Notes: generated by a model not told the origin, from the sequence alone. 21,962 nucleotides of DNA from Archaeoglobaceae archaeon (GCA_027066965.1 JAMOMT010000186.1:1-21962), one strand, 5' to 3'. Shown: positions 7,131 through 14,697, counted from the stretch's first letter. Program-made: numbers and translations.

Positions 7131-7613
7131 ATGAAGTTTGTCTGCGACAGAATGCTGAAGAGACTCGCTGTTTGGCTCAGGCTCTCAGGCTACGACACTT
7201 TATGCGACGAGTCGTTTCCTCCTGCTTCCTCAAAGGAGGATACGTATCTTGTGAAGAATTTTGAGGATAGAATCCTGCTAACGAGAGACAGAGAGCTTTA
7301 CAGGAGAAGAAGAGAGGCGGGATTGGCAGCGATGCTGATAAGACCAAGCAGAGTAGAGGAACAGATGAGAGAGTTGTCGCGGATAGGCGTGAAGTTCTAT
7401 CCCGTAATGAAGAGGTGCACGCTTTGTAACTCCACGCTGAGAAAGCCGACAGAGAAGGAAGTTAAAGCTGTGGCAGAGAGGGAGGGGCTAGGAGAGTATG
7501 TGCTGAAAAAGGAGCTGTGGTACTGCGAAAAGTGCAAGAAGCTTTACTGGATTGGTGGACATTGGAAGAACATGCTTAAGTTTTTGAAGGAGAACGATTT
7601 GCTCGATCGCTGA
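7131..7613 (+). CDS. Mut7-C type PIN-fold RNase with zinc ribbon
   Basis: About 160 aa. The N-terminal half has the Mut7-C (formerly DUF82) signature: KFVCDRMLKRLAVWLRLSGYDT with its conserved Asp, and ILLTRDREL with the second acidic site. The C-terminal half has two CxxC knuckles (CTLC and CEKC) flanking YWIGGHWKNM, a zinc ribbon usual for the family. These proteins are predicted PIN-like ribonucleases; the RNA target is unknown. I prefer the ATG at 7131 (MKFVCDRM), which agrees with the family's normal N-terminus; GTG 7113 and ATG 7122 in the same frame would add three to six residues. Coupled to the HD gene, it suggests a joint role in RNA or nucleotide turnover (inference). Confidence 0.82.
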   Translation: MKFVCDRMLKRLAVWLRLSGYDTLCDESFPPASSKEDTYLVKNFEDRILLTRDRELYRRRREAGLAAMLIRPSRVEEQMRELSRIGVKFYPVMKRCTLCNSTLRKPTEKEVKAVAEREGLGEYVLKKELWYCEKCKKLYWIGGHWKNMLKFLKENDLLDR

Positions 7614-7909
7614 ACGATTCCGAGTTTTATTTTACGATCAATTTTGGGGTTACGTTTATTTCTCACTAGCGAATTAGCGGGTTTTTATTTCAAGTAGTGC
7701 AGTGAAAAAGAACTATCATCGCTGCAGCCAACGAACGAAAACTAAAAACTGCCAAAGCTCACTGTAAAGACTCTGCAACAAAGCACGAATGTTCTGCGAA
7801 GCATGCAAGAGATGAAGGAAAGAAGGTACAATCGGATCGTATTAATAACAGTAAGAAAAGTATTAAAAATTGTAACTAAAATAGCTTAATTAGCATACTC
7901 AATTAATTT
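7614..7909. other. Intergenic region, no clear gene
   Basis: About 300 bases between the Mut7-C gene and the next Shine-Dalgarno. A frame without stops runs from 7706 to 7879 (+) and encodes a Lys/His/Cys-rich stretch (AHCKDSATKHECSAKHARDE) but contains no ATG, GTG or TTG, so it is not called. A T-rich stretch at 7681-7690 may end the upstream operon. TATTAAAA near 7860-7867 may be the TATA box of the next gene. Confidence 0.5.
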
Positions 7910-7916
7910 GGAGGTG
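7910..7916 (+). promoter_or_regulatory. Shine-Dalgarno deciding a TTG start
   Basis: GGAGGTG, five bases before the TTG at 7922. It is the strongest ribosome site on the plus strand in the window and supports a TTG start. Confidence 0.7.
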
Positions 7917-7921
7917 GTAGT

Positions 7922-8134
7922 TTGGAAGAGTTGGAAAAACTCAGACACCTGCTCTCGCACTGGATAGGACACAGTAAAGAGCACACGTCGAAGTACGAGG
8001 ATTGGGCAAAAAAAGTCGAGAAAGAGGTTCCGGAGGTTGCAGAAAAACTGAAAAAGGCCGTTGAGAAGTTCAGAGAAGGAGAGAAGTACTTGGAAGAAGC
8101 TGAAAAGCTGCTGAACGATTTCTCGCCCAAGTAA
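7922..8134 (+). CDS. 70-aa helical protein with HW-x2-H-x3-H motif, unknown function
   Basis: Starts at TTG behind a strong SD. The product is 70 aa, almost wholly helical and charged. Near the N-terminus HLLSHWIGHSKEH places four histidines on one side of a helix, which could bind a metal such as Ni, Co or Zn (inference). The rest (VAEKLKKAVEKFREGEKYLEEAEKLL) looks like a second helix of a hairpin or coiled coil. Small proteins of this shape occur widely in anaerobic archaea and bacteria but I cannot name the family safely. It has its own leader and lies 43 bases before the SAMHD1-like gene, which has a separate TATA box. Confidence 0.7.
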   Translation: MEELEKLRHLLSHWIGHSKEHTSKYEDWAKKVEKEVPEVAEKLKKAVEKFREGEKYLEEAEKLLNDFSPK

Positions 8135-8150
8135 GTGGAAGAAATTAAAG

Positions 8151-8157
8151 TTATATA
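8151..8157 (+). promoter_or_regulatory. TATA box of the SAMHD1-like gene
   Basis: TTATATA, centred 24 bases before the GTG at 8178, preceded by an AAATTAAAG BRE-like stretch. No SD is present before GTG, so a leaderless mRNA starting at or near the GTG is likely. Confidence 0.6.
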
Positions 8158-8177
8158 CGTGAAACAGAAGCGAGAAC

Positions 8178-9365
8178 GTGCCCAAATCGATCAGAGATCC
8201 CGTGCACGGTAGCATAACGATACCTGACTGGTGCGTGAGGTTACTCGACACACCTCAGCTCCAGAGGTTGAGGAGAATAAAGCAGCTTGGCTTTGCGTCT
8301 CTCGTTTATCCCGGGGCGAACCACACACGCTTTGAACACAGCGTAGGAGTGTTGCACATAGTTCTGTCTCTCAAAAACAGAATGGAGTGCAGCGATAGAG
8401 AAAAGAGAGAGTGCGTAGCAGCCGCATTACTGCATGATGTCGCACACGCCCCATTCTCCCATTCGAGCGAAGTCTTGCTAAAAAAGTACCTGAGATTCAG
8501 ACACGAGAACCTGATTCCCGTTCTTAGGAGAACGGAGGTAGAGGATGTTCTGAAAGAGGAAGGGCTAAGGCTGAGAAGGATTGCAGACATAGTCAGTGGG
8601 AAGGTAACGAGTATAGTCAGCGGAGACATAGACGCGGACAGGATGGATTACCTCGTCAGAGACTCTCACTACACAGGAGTTGCCTATGGAGTCTTCGACC
8701 TTGTGAGACTGATGGAGAGAATAAAGTTCAGGGGTATGGAGCCCATAATAGAGGGGAGAGCCCTGAGGGCTGCGGAGTCGCTGCTGCTGTCGAGGTTCAT
8801 GATGTATCCTACCGTTTACCACCACCACGTGTGCAGAATTGCAAGGAAAATGTACGAAAAAGCTCTTTCTTTCTGCATAGAGAGTGGGATGCTGAGACCG
8901 AAGGAGTTGCTGAGGATGGACGACTACGACATGGTAACTTTTCTGAGAGGAGTAGAAGGATATCCGGGAGAAGTTATGAGAAGGTTAGACGAGAGGAGAC
9001 TTTTCAAGAGAGCGATATACGTCAGTAGATGGAGGATTCACTCGGAGAGAATAGACGCTAGTAGGGCGGAGAAAGAGATAGCCGAGGAAGCAGGGGTCGG
9101 AGAGGAGGAAGTCATAGTCGATGCACCAGAAGAAGAAGAAGCGAGAGAGCTAAGAGCTCTTGTAGAAATCGATGGAGAACTAAAAAGACTGGAAGAAATA
9201 TCCCCGCTCGTTAAAGCTTTAAGGGATGCAGAGAAGAATTCTCTAATGCTGGGAGTTTACGCTCCCGAAAGCTGCGTGGAAAAGGTGGCTAAAGCTGCGG
9301 TTAGGTACTTTGGAATAAAGGAGAGCATACAGAGAAAGCTCGATGAAGTTCTACCGATATGGTAG
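8178..9365 (+). CDS. HD-domain phosphohydrolase, SAMHD1/dGTPase-like
   Basis: A 395-aa protein of the dNTP triphosphohydrolase-like HD family. It begins with the typical SIRDPVHGSITI, then LRRIKQLGFASLVYPGANHTRFEHSVG with His54, LLHDVAHAPFSH with His86-Asp87, and SGDIDADRMDYLVRDSHYTGV with the last metal Asp (152 or 154). Relatives convert dNTPs to nucleosides plus triphosphate, often under allosteric control; some archaeal members are poorly characterised, so the substrate is inferred. The C-terminal third has a run of acidic residues (APEEEEARELRAL) and a closing helical domain. Length is normal for the family. It starts at GTG, probably leaderless. Confidence 0.85.
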   Translation: MPKSIRDPVHGSITIPDWCVRLLDTPQLQRLRRIKQLGFASLVYPGANHTRFEHSVGVLHIVLSLKNRMECSDREKRECVAAALLHDVAHAPFSHSSEVLLKKYLRFRHENLIPVLRRTEVEDVLKEEGLRLRRIADIVSGKVTSIVSGDIDADRMDYLVRDSHYTGVAYGVFDLVRLMERIKFRGMEPIIEGRALRAAESLLLSRFMMYPTVYHHHVCRIARKMYEKALSFCIESGMLRPKELLRMDDYDMVTFLRGVEGYPGEVMRRLDERRLFKRAIYVSRWRIHSERIDASRAEKEIAEEAGVGEEEVIVDAPEEEEARELRALVEIDGELKRLEEISPLVKALRDAEKNSLMLGVYAPESCVEKVAKAAVRYFGIKESIQRKLDEVLPIW

Positions 9366-9388
9366 CCGTATTTTAAAAATTGACGAGT

Positions 9389-9958
9389 TCAAAAACGTTT
9401 AACTCCTACAACGAGTGCTATGTCTCTACCGTACTTCAGGTCCTCGTAGTCTACTTTCTCCACTTCAAACCCCGCTGAAGTGAGCATATCCTTTACCCTC
9501 TCCACAGTGTAAAACCTCGCCTCCCTGTAAAACGGACTGTCCTTCCTCCTGTACTCCTCCGCCAGCCTGCCTTCGGGAACGAAGCAGACGGCAATAACTC
9601 CATCATCGACAAGAACTCTTCCCGCTTCCCTCAAAGCCTCAACCGGCTTATCGAGAAAGCATATCGTGAAGGCAAACAAGACGAAGTCGAATACCTTCCT
9701 AAACGGTAATCTTAGGGCGTCCCCTCTAACGACTTCCACTCCCCTCTTCTTCGCAACTCTGAGCATGTTCTCGCTGATGTCGATTCCAACGAGTCCCAGC
9801 TTTTCGGCGAACCTCCCACTCCCCACACCAACTTCGAGTCCCCTACTTATTGTCGGGACGTTTCTTTTTACGAGTTTCAGTTCTTTAAGAAAAACATTCG
9901 TGTTTCTGTCGTACCACGAGTCGTACTCCTCCCAGAGCTCGTCGAAAACTGAGCGCAT
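9389..9958 (-). CDS. Class I SAM-dependent methyltransferase
   Basis: A 189-aa small-molecule type methyltransferase (UbiE/type-11-like). Motif I GLEVGVGSGRFA (about 40-51) is the SAM-binding glycine loop; VGIDISENML supplies the acidic residue after strand 2; VVRGDALRLPF and VLFAFTICFLDKPVEALREAGRVLVDDG follow as motifs II and III. Substrate unknown. A TATA-like GTTTATCTG on the minus strand (about 9979-9987) lies 25 bases before its ATG, giving it its own promoter although it sits only 45 bases after the dihydropteroate-synthase-like gene. Confidence 0.82.
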   Translation of the reverse strand: MRSVFDELWEEYDSWYDRNTNVFLKELKLVKRNVPTISRGLEVGVGSGRFAEKLGLVGIDISENMLRVAKKRGVEVVRGDALRLPFRKVFDFVLFAFTICFLDKPVEALREAGRVLVDDGVIAVCFVPEGRLAEEYRRKDSPFYREARFYTVERVKDMLTSAGFEVEKVDYEDLKYGRDIALVVGVKRF

Positions 9959-9990
9959 GCTTCGAGTCTTGCGAAGTGCAGATAAACGTG

Positions 9991-10012
9991 CTCCCGCAAC
10001 CCATTACGGGAG
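9991..10012. repeat. 6-bp perfect hairpin around the DHPS-like stop codon
   Basis: CTCCCG (9991-9996) and CGGGAG (10007-10012) with a 10-base loop that contains the TAA of the dihydropteroate-synthase-like gene. There is no T run after it on the minus strand. It may slow transcription, stabilise the mRNA end or mark the next promoter. Confidence 0.4.
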
Positions 10013-10774
10013 GCGATAAGCGTGCAAAAGTTCCGCAATCCTAAACGCCTGAAAACTCTCCTTCACGTTGTGCGTTCTGACGTAGTCCGGCATCGAGAGA
10101 ACCTCAGCGGCTATGGATCCGGGCAGTCTATCCTCCGGTCTCTTCGCTCCAGTTACTTCCCCTATAAACGATTTCCTCGAAACGCCCACGAGGATAGGTC
10201 TCCTCACAGCTCTTCTTATCTCGTCCAAGTTTGCGAGGACGGCGAGATCTCTGAAGTACCACCTACCGTACTTCCTCCAGAAACCTATGGCCGGATCTGC
10301 TATCGTCCTGCAACCCCTGAACAACTCTAAATCTCTTCTGAGAGCCGAGATCGTGGAGCTAACAACAGAGCTCACGTCCTCGACCCACCTGACTTCCCTC
10401 GCTACGACAATAGCCCTGACTCCATATTCCCTCACGACGTTTGCGATTTCTTCTCCCGGCAAAACCGCATTCACGATCTCAGCTCCAGCCTCCACGGCCC
10501 TCTTCGCAACCTCGGCTCTTGTGGTGTCAATTGAGACCTCGAATCCAAGCTCACACAATTTCCTAACGGCAGGAACAACTCTCCTCATCTCTTCTTCAAC
10601 ACTAACCCAAGTCTCCCTGTACGGAGCAGTAGACATTCCACCAACGTCAATTATCTCAGCTCCATGGTTAACGAATTCCTCAGCCCTCTTTACAACCTCC
10701 CCAACGCTCTTACAAACCGAAGGAGAGTAAAACGACTCTGGACTCGTGTTTATTACTCCAACTATGATAGGCAT
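10004..10774 (-). CDS. folP: Dihydropteroate synthase-like pterin-binding protein
   Basis: A 256-aa TIM-barrel protein of the pterin-binding family. Recognised motifs: VGVINTSPESF (normally N-V-T-P-D-S-F), EIIDVGGMSTAPYRE, VSIDTTRAEVAKRAVEAGA, IADPAIGF, VGVSRKSFIG and RTHN at the end. In bacteria this enzyme joins p-aminobenzoate to a pterin in folate synthesis; in archaea that use tetrahydromethanopterin the acceptor and even the reaction are unsettled. Two normal residues differ: the IND Asp, which binds the pterin in E. coli, is Ala here (IVNAV), and the terminal R-x-H-D reads R-T-H-N. It starts at ATG 10774, and a TATA-like sequence about 20 bases upstream suggests a short or absent leader. 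Confidence 0.78.
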   Translation of the reverse strand: MPIIVGVINTSPESFYSPSVCKSVGEVVKRAEEFVNHGAEIIDVGGMSTAPYRETWVSVEEEMRRVVPAVRKLCELGFEVSIDTTRAEVAKRAVEAGAEIVNAVLPGEEIANVVREYGVRAIVVAREVRWVEDVSSVVSSTISALRRDLELFRGCRTIADPAIGFWRKYGRWYFRDLAVLANLDEIRRAVRRPILVGVSRKSFIGEVTGAKRPEDRLPGSIAAEVLSMPDYVRTHNVKESFQAFRIAELLHAYRLP

Positions 10775-10845
10775 GCTTGTATTATTACCTTAAGCGTGAT
10801 TATTGTTACGAAAGCTTACGCTAGTGTTCAGGTAAAATACCAAAC

Positions 10846-10852
10846 AAAAAAA
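10846..10852 (-). terminator. T-run terminator after pyrG
   Basis: Seven T in a row on the minus strand, about 13-19 bases after the pyrG stop, without a stable hairpin. Archaeal transcription commonly ends at such U tracts. Confidence 0.45.
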
Positions 10853-10864
10853 TAATGTAAAAGC

Positions 10865-12448
10865 TCAAATTTCAACGCCATAAGCCGCCTTAACAAATCC
10901 GACGAAGGGAGGCGATGGAGAGTAGGGCCTTGACTTAAACTCTGGATGGAACTGAGTGCCGAAGAAGAACTTGTTCTTCGGGTATTCCATAATCTCCATC
11001 CTCCTCCCGCCGTCAGAGTATCCCGAGAATATCAAGCCGTACTTCTCGAACTCAGATATGAAGTCTGGATTCACCTCGTAGCGGTGCCTGTGCCTCTCGT
11101 AAATCTTCTCCCTGCCGTAGAGCTTCATCGCCATGGTCCCCGGCTTTATAGTGACTTCTATGTCCCCGAGCCTCATCGTCCCTCCGAGCTCATCTATTTC
11201 CTTCTGCTCCGGCAGCAAATCGATTACCGCATGCTCTGTCTCTGCGAGCTCGCTGCTGTTCGCGTCTTCCCATCCTATTACGTGCCTCGCGAACTCTATC
11301 ACCGCAAGCTGGAATCCGAAGCATATGCCCAAAAACGGGATGTCGTTCTCCCTCGCGTACTCTATGGCCTTTATCTTGCCTTCAGCACCTCTCTTTCCAA
11401 AACCACCTGGCACGAGTATGCCGTCGGCGTCGATCTCAACATCTCCAGCTTTCTCGAGCTCCTCGCTGTCTATCCAGAGAATCCTGACTTTACAGCCTGC
11501 CTCGATCCCTCCGTGCTTTAAAGCTTCCCTTATGCTTAAGTAAGAGTCCTGCACGTCAACGTACTTTCCAACGACTGCAATAGTTACTTCATCTTCCAAG
11601 CTTCTGAGCTTTTCAACCATTCTCTCCCATTCTCCGCTCGGCTCCCTCTTCTCCAGCTTCAGCTTCGAGAGAATGTAGTCGTCAAGACCCTCATCCCTGA
11701 ACATGAGCGGGACTTCGTATATGTCTGAGGCGTCCTCGGCACTTATCACAGCTTCAACTGGTACGTCACAAAAGAGGGATATCTTTCTCTTCGTCCCTTC
11801 CTCAAGCCTTCTCGCACACCTGCCCACTATTACGTCTGGTTGTAAGCCAATGCTCCTCAATTCCTTGACGCTGTGCTGCGTTGGCTTAGTCTTCTGCTCG
11901 CCACTCGAGTCGAGGGGAACGAGAGTCACGTGAACCAAAAGAAAGTCCTCAGGTTTCTCCTCGTTCCTCATCTGCCTTATCGCTTCTAGGAAAGGCATCC
12001 CCTCTATGTCTCCAACAGTTCCTCCTATCTCTACCAAGCAAATCTCAGCATCGTTCTCTTTCGCCACCCTCCTTATCCAGCTCTTTATCTCATCAGTTAC
12101 GTGGGGGATTATCTGAACAGTCTGGCCAAGGTATTCGCCTTTCCTTTCCTTCTCTATGACATTCCTGTATATCTTTCCCGTAGTTATGTTGTGATCCCCC
12201 GTCAGCTCGACTCCTATAAACCTCTCGTAGTGCCCGAGATCAAGGTCAACTTCGGTTCCGTCCTTGAGTACGTAAACCTCTCCATGCTGGAAAGGGTTCA
12301 TTGTTCCAGCATCTATGTTGATGTACGGGTCGATTTTTATGGGAACGACTCTATAACCCATCTCAACTAGAAGTCTACCTATAGAAGCAGAAGTTATTCC
12401 CTTACCAAGTCCGCTCATCACTCCCCCCGTGACCATTATGTACTTCAT
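10865..12448 (-). CDS. pyrG: CTP synthase
   Basis: 527 aa. It converts UTP to CTP using ATP and glutamine-derived ammonia, the last step of pyrimidine ribonucleotide synthesis. The N-terminal synthetase domain begins MKYIMVTGGVMSGLGKGITS and contains INIDAGTMNPFQHGEV and the EIGGTVGDIE site. The C-terminal class I glutamine amidotransferase domain has VPGGFGKRG, the nucleophile Cys in LGICFGFQ (usual form GICLGMQ) and the His-Glu pair in GTQFHPEF. I chose the ATG at 12448 because a Shine-Dalgarno, GAGGTG (12455-12460), lies six bases upstream; an in-frame GTG at 12457 sits within that SD. It follows the Trm112-like gene at 10 bases, so the two are probably one operon. Confidence 0.95.
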   Translation of the reverse strand: MKYIMVTGGVMSGLGKGITSASIGRLLVEMGYRVVPIKIDPYINIDAGTMNPFQHGEVYVLKDGTEVDLDLGHYERFIGVELTGDHNITTGKIYRNVIEKERKGEYLGQTVQIIPHVTDEIKSWIRRVAKENDAEICLVEIGGTVGDIEGMPFLEAIRQMRNEEKPEDFLLVHVTLVPLDSSGEQKTKPTQHSVKELRSIGLQPDVIVGRCARRLEEGTKRKISLFCDVPVEAVISAEDASDIYEVPLMFRDEGLDDYILSKLKLEKREPSGEWERMVEKLRSLEDEVTIAVVGKYVDVQDSYLSIREALKHGGIEAGCKVRILWIDSEELEKAGDVEIDADGILVPGGFGKRGAEGKIKAIEYARENDIPFLGICFGFQLAVIEFARHVIGWEDANSSELAETEHAVIDLLPEQKEIDELGGTMRLGDIEVTIKPGTMAMKLYGREKIYERHRHRYEVNPDFISEFEKYGLIFSGYSDGGRRMEIMEYPKNKFFFGTQFHPEFKSRPYSPSPPFVGFVKAAYGVEI

Positions 12449-12458
12449 CAGCGACACC

Positions 12459-12656
12459 TCAGGAACTCTCTACCTTTTCCCTCACGTCCGGGGGGAGCAT
12501 GTTCGGAATCCCATCCTCTATCGGATATTCGACGTTGCAGTTCTTGCAAATGAGTTTTCCTTTAATAATCTCTTCCTCGTCCTCTTCCTCTACTTCGAGA
12601 ATCAAGTCTCCTTTGCAAACAGGACAGGCAAGAATGTCAAGCAGACTCCTCCTCAT
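12459..12656 (-). CDS. Trm112-like zinc protein
   Basis: 65 aa, beginning MRRSLLDILACPVCKGDL. The CPVC and CKNC pairs form a zinc knuckle, and VEYPIEDGIPNMLP is the conserved end of the Trm112/UPF0434 family. In archaea Trm112 activates several methyltransferases acting on tRNA, rRNA and release factor; here the partners are unknown, though a class I methyltransferase gene lies 2.5 kb away. The frame is open upstream to a possible start at 12743, but those 29 residues are not Trm112-like. ATG 12656 matches the family N-terminus and has a TATA-like box 27 bases before it, so it is chosen. The pyrG Shine-Dalgarno overlaps its stop codon. Confidence 0.85.
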   Translation of the reverse strand: MRRSLLDILACPVCKGDLILEVEEEDEEEIIKGKLICKNCNVEYPIEDGIPNMLPPDVREKVESS

Positions 12657-12678
12657 AACTCTCGAAGGTGACGGGACA

Positions 12679-12688
12679 GATATTAGCC
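12679..12688 (-). promoter_or_regulatory. TATA-like box of the Trm112-pyrG operon
   Basis: GCTAATAT on the minus strand, centred about 27 bases before ATG 12656, supporting the short Trm112 start and a leaderless message. Confidence 0.4.
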
Positions 12689-12742
12689 TTTTGGGTTTTG
12701 ACCTTGCTTGATTCTCCCTCACCTGCGTAACTGTCATCGACA

Positions 12743-12766
12743 CTTGTGCTATAGAACAAGCACAGG
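12743..12766. repeat. 8-bp hairpin (one G-T pair) in the region between trm112 and the Cys-rich ORF
   Basis: CTTGTGCT and AGCACAGG enclose an 8-base loop. Six of the pairs (TGTGCT/AGCACA, 12745-12750 with 12759-12764) are perfect Watson-Crick. No T run follows in either direction. A small RNA or operator is possible; neither can be shown. Confidence 0.35.
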
Positions 12767-12845
12767 GAAGAACTAGACCACAAAACGGAAGTTGTAGTCG
12801 TCAACTTCATATCTCAATAAGTAGCAAGATTTTTCGGGTGGTAAC

Positions 12846-12971
12846 TTGGGTGCGAATAAAAGCAAAAATGAAGAAAGGAAGTGCGAGAACTGCAAGTACT
12901 ACGAGAAGTGCAAAGAATGGGGCTGTTTGAAAGATCCGAACGAGTGCGACCACTACGAGCCCGTAAACTGA
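12846..12971 (+). CDS. 41-aa Cys-rich, probably zinc-binding small protein
   Basis: TTG start with GGGTGGT immediately upstream (GGTG five bases before). The peptide carries five cysteines and a His: KCENCKYYEKCKEWGC, then NECDHYEP. The C-x2-C-x5-C-x4-C-x6-C-x-H spacing suggests one zinc or iron-sulfur site. Such tiny proteins are common but usually unannotated in archaea; the function is unknown. It ends 50 bases before ilvD on the same strand, but a palindrome and a TATA box lie between, so it is probably a separate transcript. The SD, the cysteine spacing and the lack of rare codons support it as real. Confidence 0.68.
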   Translation: MGANKSKNEERKCENCKYYEKCKEWGCLKDPNECDHYEPVN

Positions 12972-12984
12972 CACGGAAGTGTCA
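12969..12984. repeat. Perfect 16-base palindromic hairpin between the Cys-rich ORF and ilvD
   Basis: TGACAC-GGAA-GTGTCA: a 6-bp stem with a GNRA-type loop. It begins at the stop codon of the Cys-rich ORF and ends 11 bases before the ilvD TATA box. That position fits a repressor site for ilvD or an mRNA-end structure. Confidence 0.5.
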
Positions 12985-12994
12985 TCATAAATAA

Positions 12995-13001
12995 TTTATT
13001 A
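12995..13001 (+). promoter_or_regulatory. TATA box of ilvD
   Basis: TTTATTA, centred about 24 bases before the ilvD ATG at 13022. Confidence 0.5.
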
Positions 13002-13021
13002 CTTTTCTTAACATCAGGTGC

Positions 13022-14668
13022 ATGCGAAGCGATATCGTAAAGAAAGGTGCTGAAAGAACTGCTCACAGAGCTCTTCTCAAAGCTACAGGTGTTACGGACG
13101 ACGATATGGAAAAACCGTTCATAGGAATAGCCAACGCGTACAACGATATCGTTCCCGGGCACATGATGCTCGACAAGCTGACGAAAGCGGTTAGAGAGGG
13201 GATATGCGCTGCTGGTGGGACTCCTTTCGAGTTCGGGGTCATGGGTATATGCGACGGCATTGCAATGGGTCACGACGGCATGAGGTACGCTTTAGCTTCA
13301 AGAGAGCTCATAGCGGACACGATAGAGGCGATGGTCGAAGCGCACTGCTTCGACGGATTAGTTGTCGTTGGTGCCTGCGACAAAATCGTGCCGGGAATGC
13401 TCATGGCTATGCTGAGACTCGACATACCTGCGATAGCGGTCACCGGAGGGCCGATGCTTGCTGAAAGAATAGGTGACAAGGTCGTCACGATAAAGACTGC
13501 CTTCGAAGCTGCAGGAGAGTACAAGGCCGGGAAAATAGATGAGAAGAAGTTAAAGCTCTACGAGGACTACTGCGCTGCGTACTGCGGGAGCTGCCAAGGC
13601 CTCTATACTGCAAACACGATGCAGCTGTTAACAGAAACGCTCGGCTTGAGTCTGCCCTACTGCGCAACATCTCCGTGCGGTTCCTCAAGGAAGCTCAGGA
13701 TTGCCAAGATGAGCGGGGTCAGGATAATGGAGCTTGTGAAGGAGGGAATCAAGCCTTCAGACTTCATAACCGAGGGGTCTTTCAAGAACGCGATAACGAT
13801 GGACATGCTCGTTGGTGGCTCAACAAACACAGTGCTGCATCTGCCAGCGATAGCGAGAGAAGCCGGAATAAAGCTCAGTCTCGACCTCTTCGACGAGATA
13901 AGCAGGAAAACGCCGCACATAGTGGCGATAGATCCAGCAAGTGAGTACACGATAGCTGATCTTGACGAGAGCGGTGGTGTGCCTATGCTGTTCAGGAAGG
14001 CGAAGGATCTCTTCAGCGACGAGATGACTGTGAGCGGAATGAGCGTTTACGAGATAGCTGAGAGGGCTTTCGTCAGGGGGAGGGACATAATAGCCGAAAT
14101 CGATAAGCCCCTTCACAAAGAAGGTGGAATCGCAATTCTTAGGGGGAATCTCGCGGAGAAGGGTTGCGTCGTTAAGCAGGCTGCTGTTAGCGAAGACATG
14201 ATGAAGTTCGAAGGGAGTGCGAAAGTCTACGATTCCGAGCAGGAGGCTCTGAAGGCGATTCTGAACAACGAGATCGAGGAGGGAGATGTCGTCGTTATCA
14301 GGTACATGGGGCCCAAAGGAGCGCCGGGAATGCCAGAGATGCTTTTACCAACAGCAGCGATTTCTGGCATGGGGTTGAAGAGAGTTGCCCTCATAACGGA
14401 CGGGAGATTCAGCGGAGCGACGAGAGGGCCCTGCATAGGACACGTTTCCCCTGAGGCGATGGTTGGAGGGACGATCGCTTTAGTGGAGGAGGGAGACACG
14501 ATAGAGATCGACATTCCGGCGAGGAAGTTAGAGCTGAAGGTTGGAGAGGACGAACTGAAGAAGAGGAGGAAAAAGTGGAAGCCGAAGGAGAAGAAGTTGA
14601 GAGGCTACCTCGCGAGATACGCTAAGCTCGTGAGCGGGGCTGACGAGGGGGCTGTTTTTGTTGGGTGA
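13022..14668 (+). CDS. ilvD: Dihydroxy-acid dehydratase
   Basis: 548 aa, full length. It dehydrates 2,3-dihydroxy-3-methyl acids to 2-oxo acids, the third step of valine/isoleucine synthesis, using an iron-sulfur cluster and Mg. Visible family features are FIGIANAYNDIVPGHMML, ICDGIAMGHDGMRYAL, GACDKIVPGM, CGSCQGLYTANTMQ, MDMLVGGSTNTVLHLPAIA, RYMGPKGAPGMPEM and ITDGRFSGATRGPCIGHVSPEA, with the cysteines of the second, third and fourth blocks at the usual cluster positions. The start is probably leaderless (TATA 24 bases upstream). It is a single gene; no other branched-chain amino-acid genes lie in the window. Confidence 0.96.
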   Translation: MRSDIVKKGAERTAHRALLKATGVTDDDMEKPFIGIANAYNDIVPGHMMLDKLTKAVREGICAAGGTPFEFGVMGICDGIAMGHDGMRYALASRELIADTIEAMVEAHCFDGLVVVGACDKIVPGMLMAMLRLDIPAIAVTGGPMLAERIGDKVVTIKTAFEAAGEYKAGKIDEKKLKLYEDYCAAYCGSCQGLYTANTMQLLTETLGLSLPYCATSPCGSSRKLRIAKMSGVRIMELVKEGIKPSDFITEGSFKNAITMDMLVGGSTNTVLHLPAIAREAGIKLSLDLFDEISRKTPHIVAIDPASEYTIADLDESGGVPMLFRKAKDLFSDEMTVSGMSVYEIAERAFVRGRDIIAEIDKPLHKEGGIAILRGNLAEKGCVVKQAAVSEDMMKFEGSAKVYDSEQEALKAILNNEIEEGDVVVIRYMGPKGAPGMPEMLLPTAAISGMGLKRVALITDGRFSGATRGPCIGHVSPEAMVGGTIALVEEGDTIEIDIPARKLELKVGEDELKKRRKKWKPKEKKLRGYLARYAKLVSGADEGAVFVG

Positions 14669-14697
14669 CTTTATAGCAGCATTACAATATTAATTTA

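Noticed and set aside
10113..10730. 205-codon plus-strand open frame opposite the dihydropteroate-synthase-like gene
   Set aside because: Ser/Thr-rich, low-complexity translation typical of the antisense of a coding gene; the minus strand carries the clear enzyme motifs.
12657..12743. 29-codon N-terminal extension of the Trm112-like protein
   Set aside because: Not like the family N-terminus; a TATA-like box sits inside it at the right distance for the shorter start.
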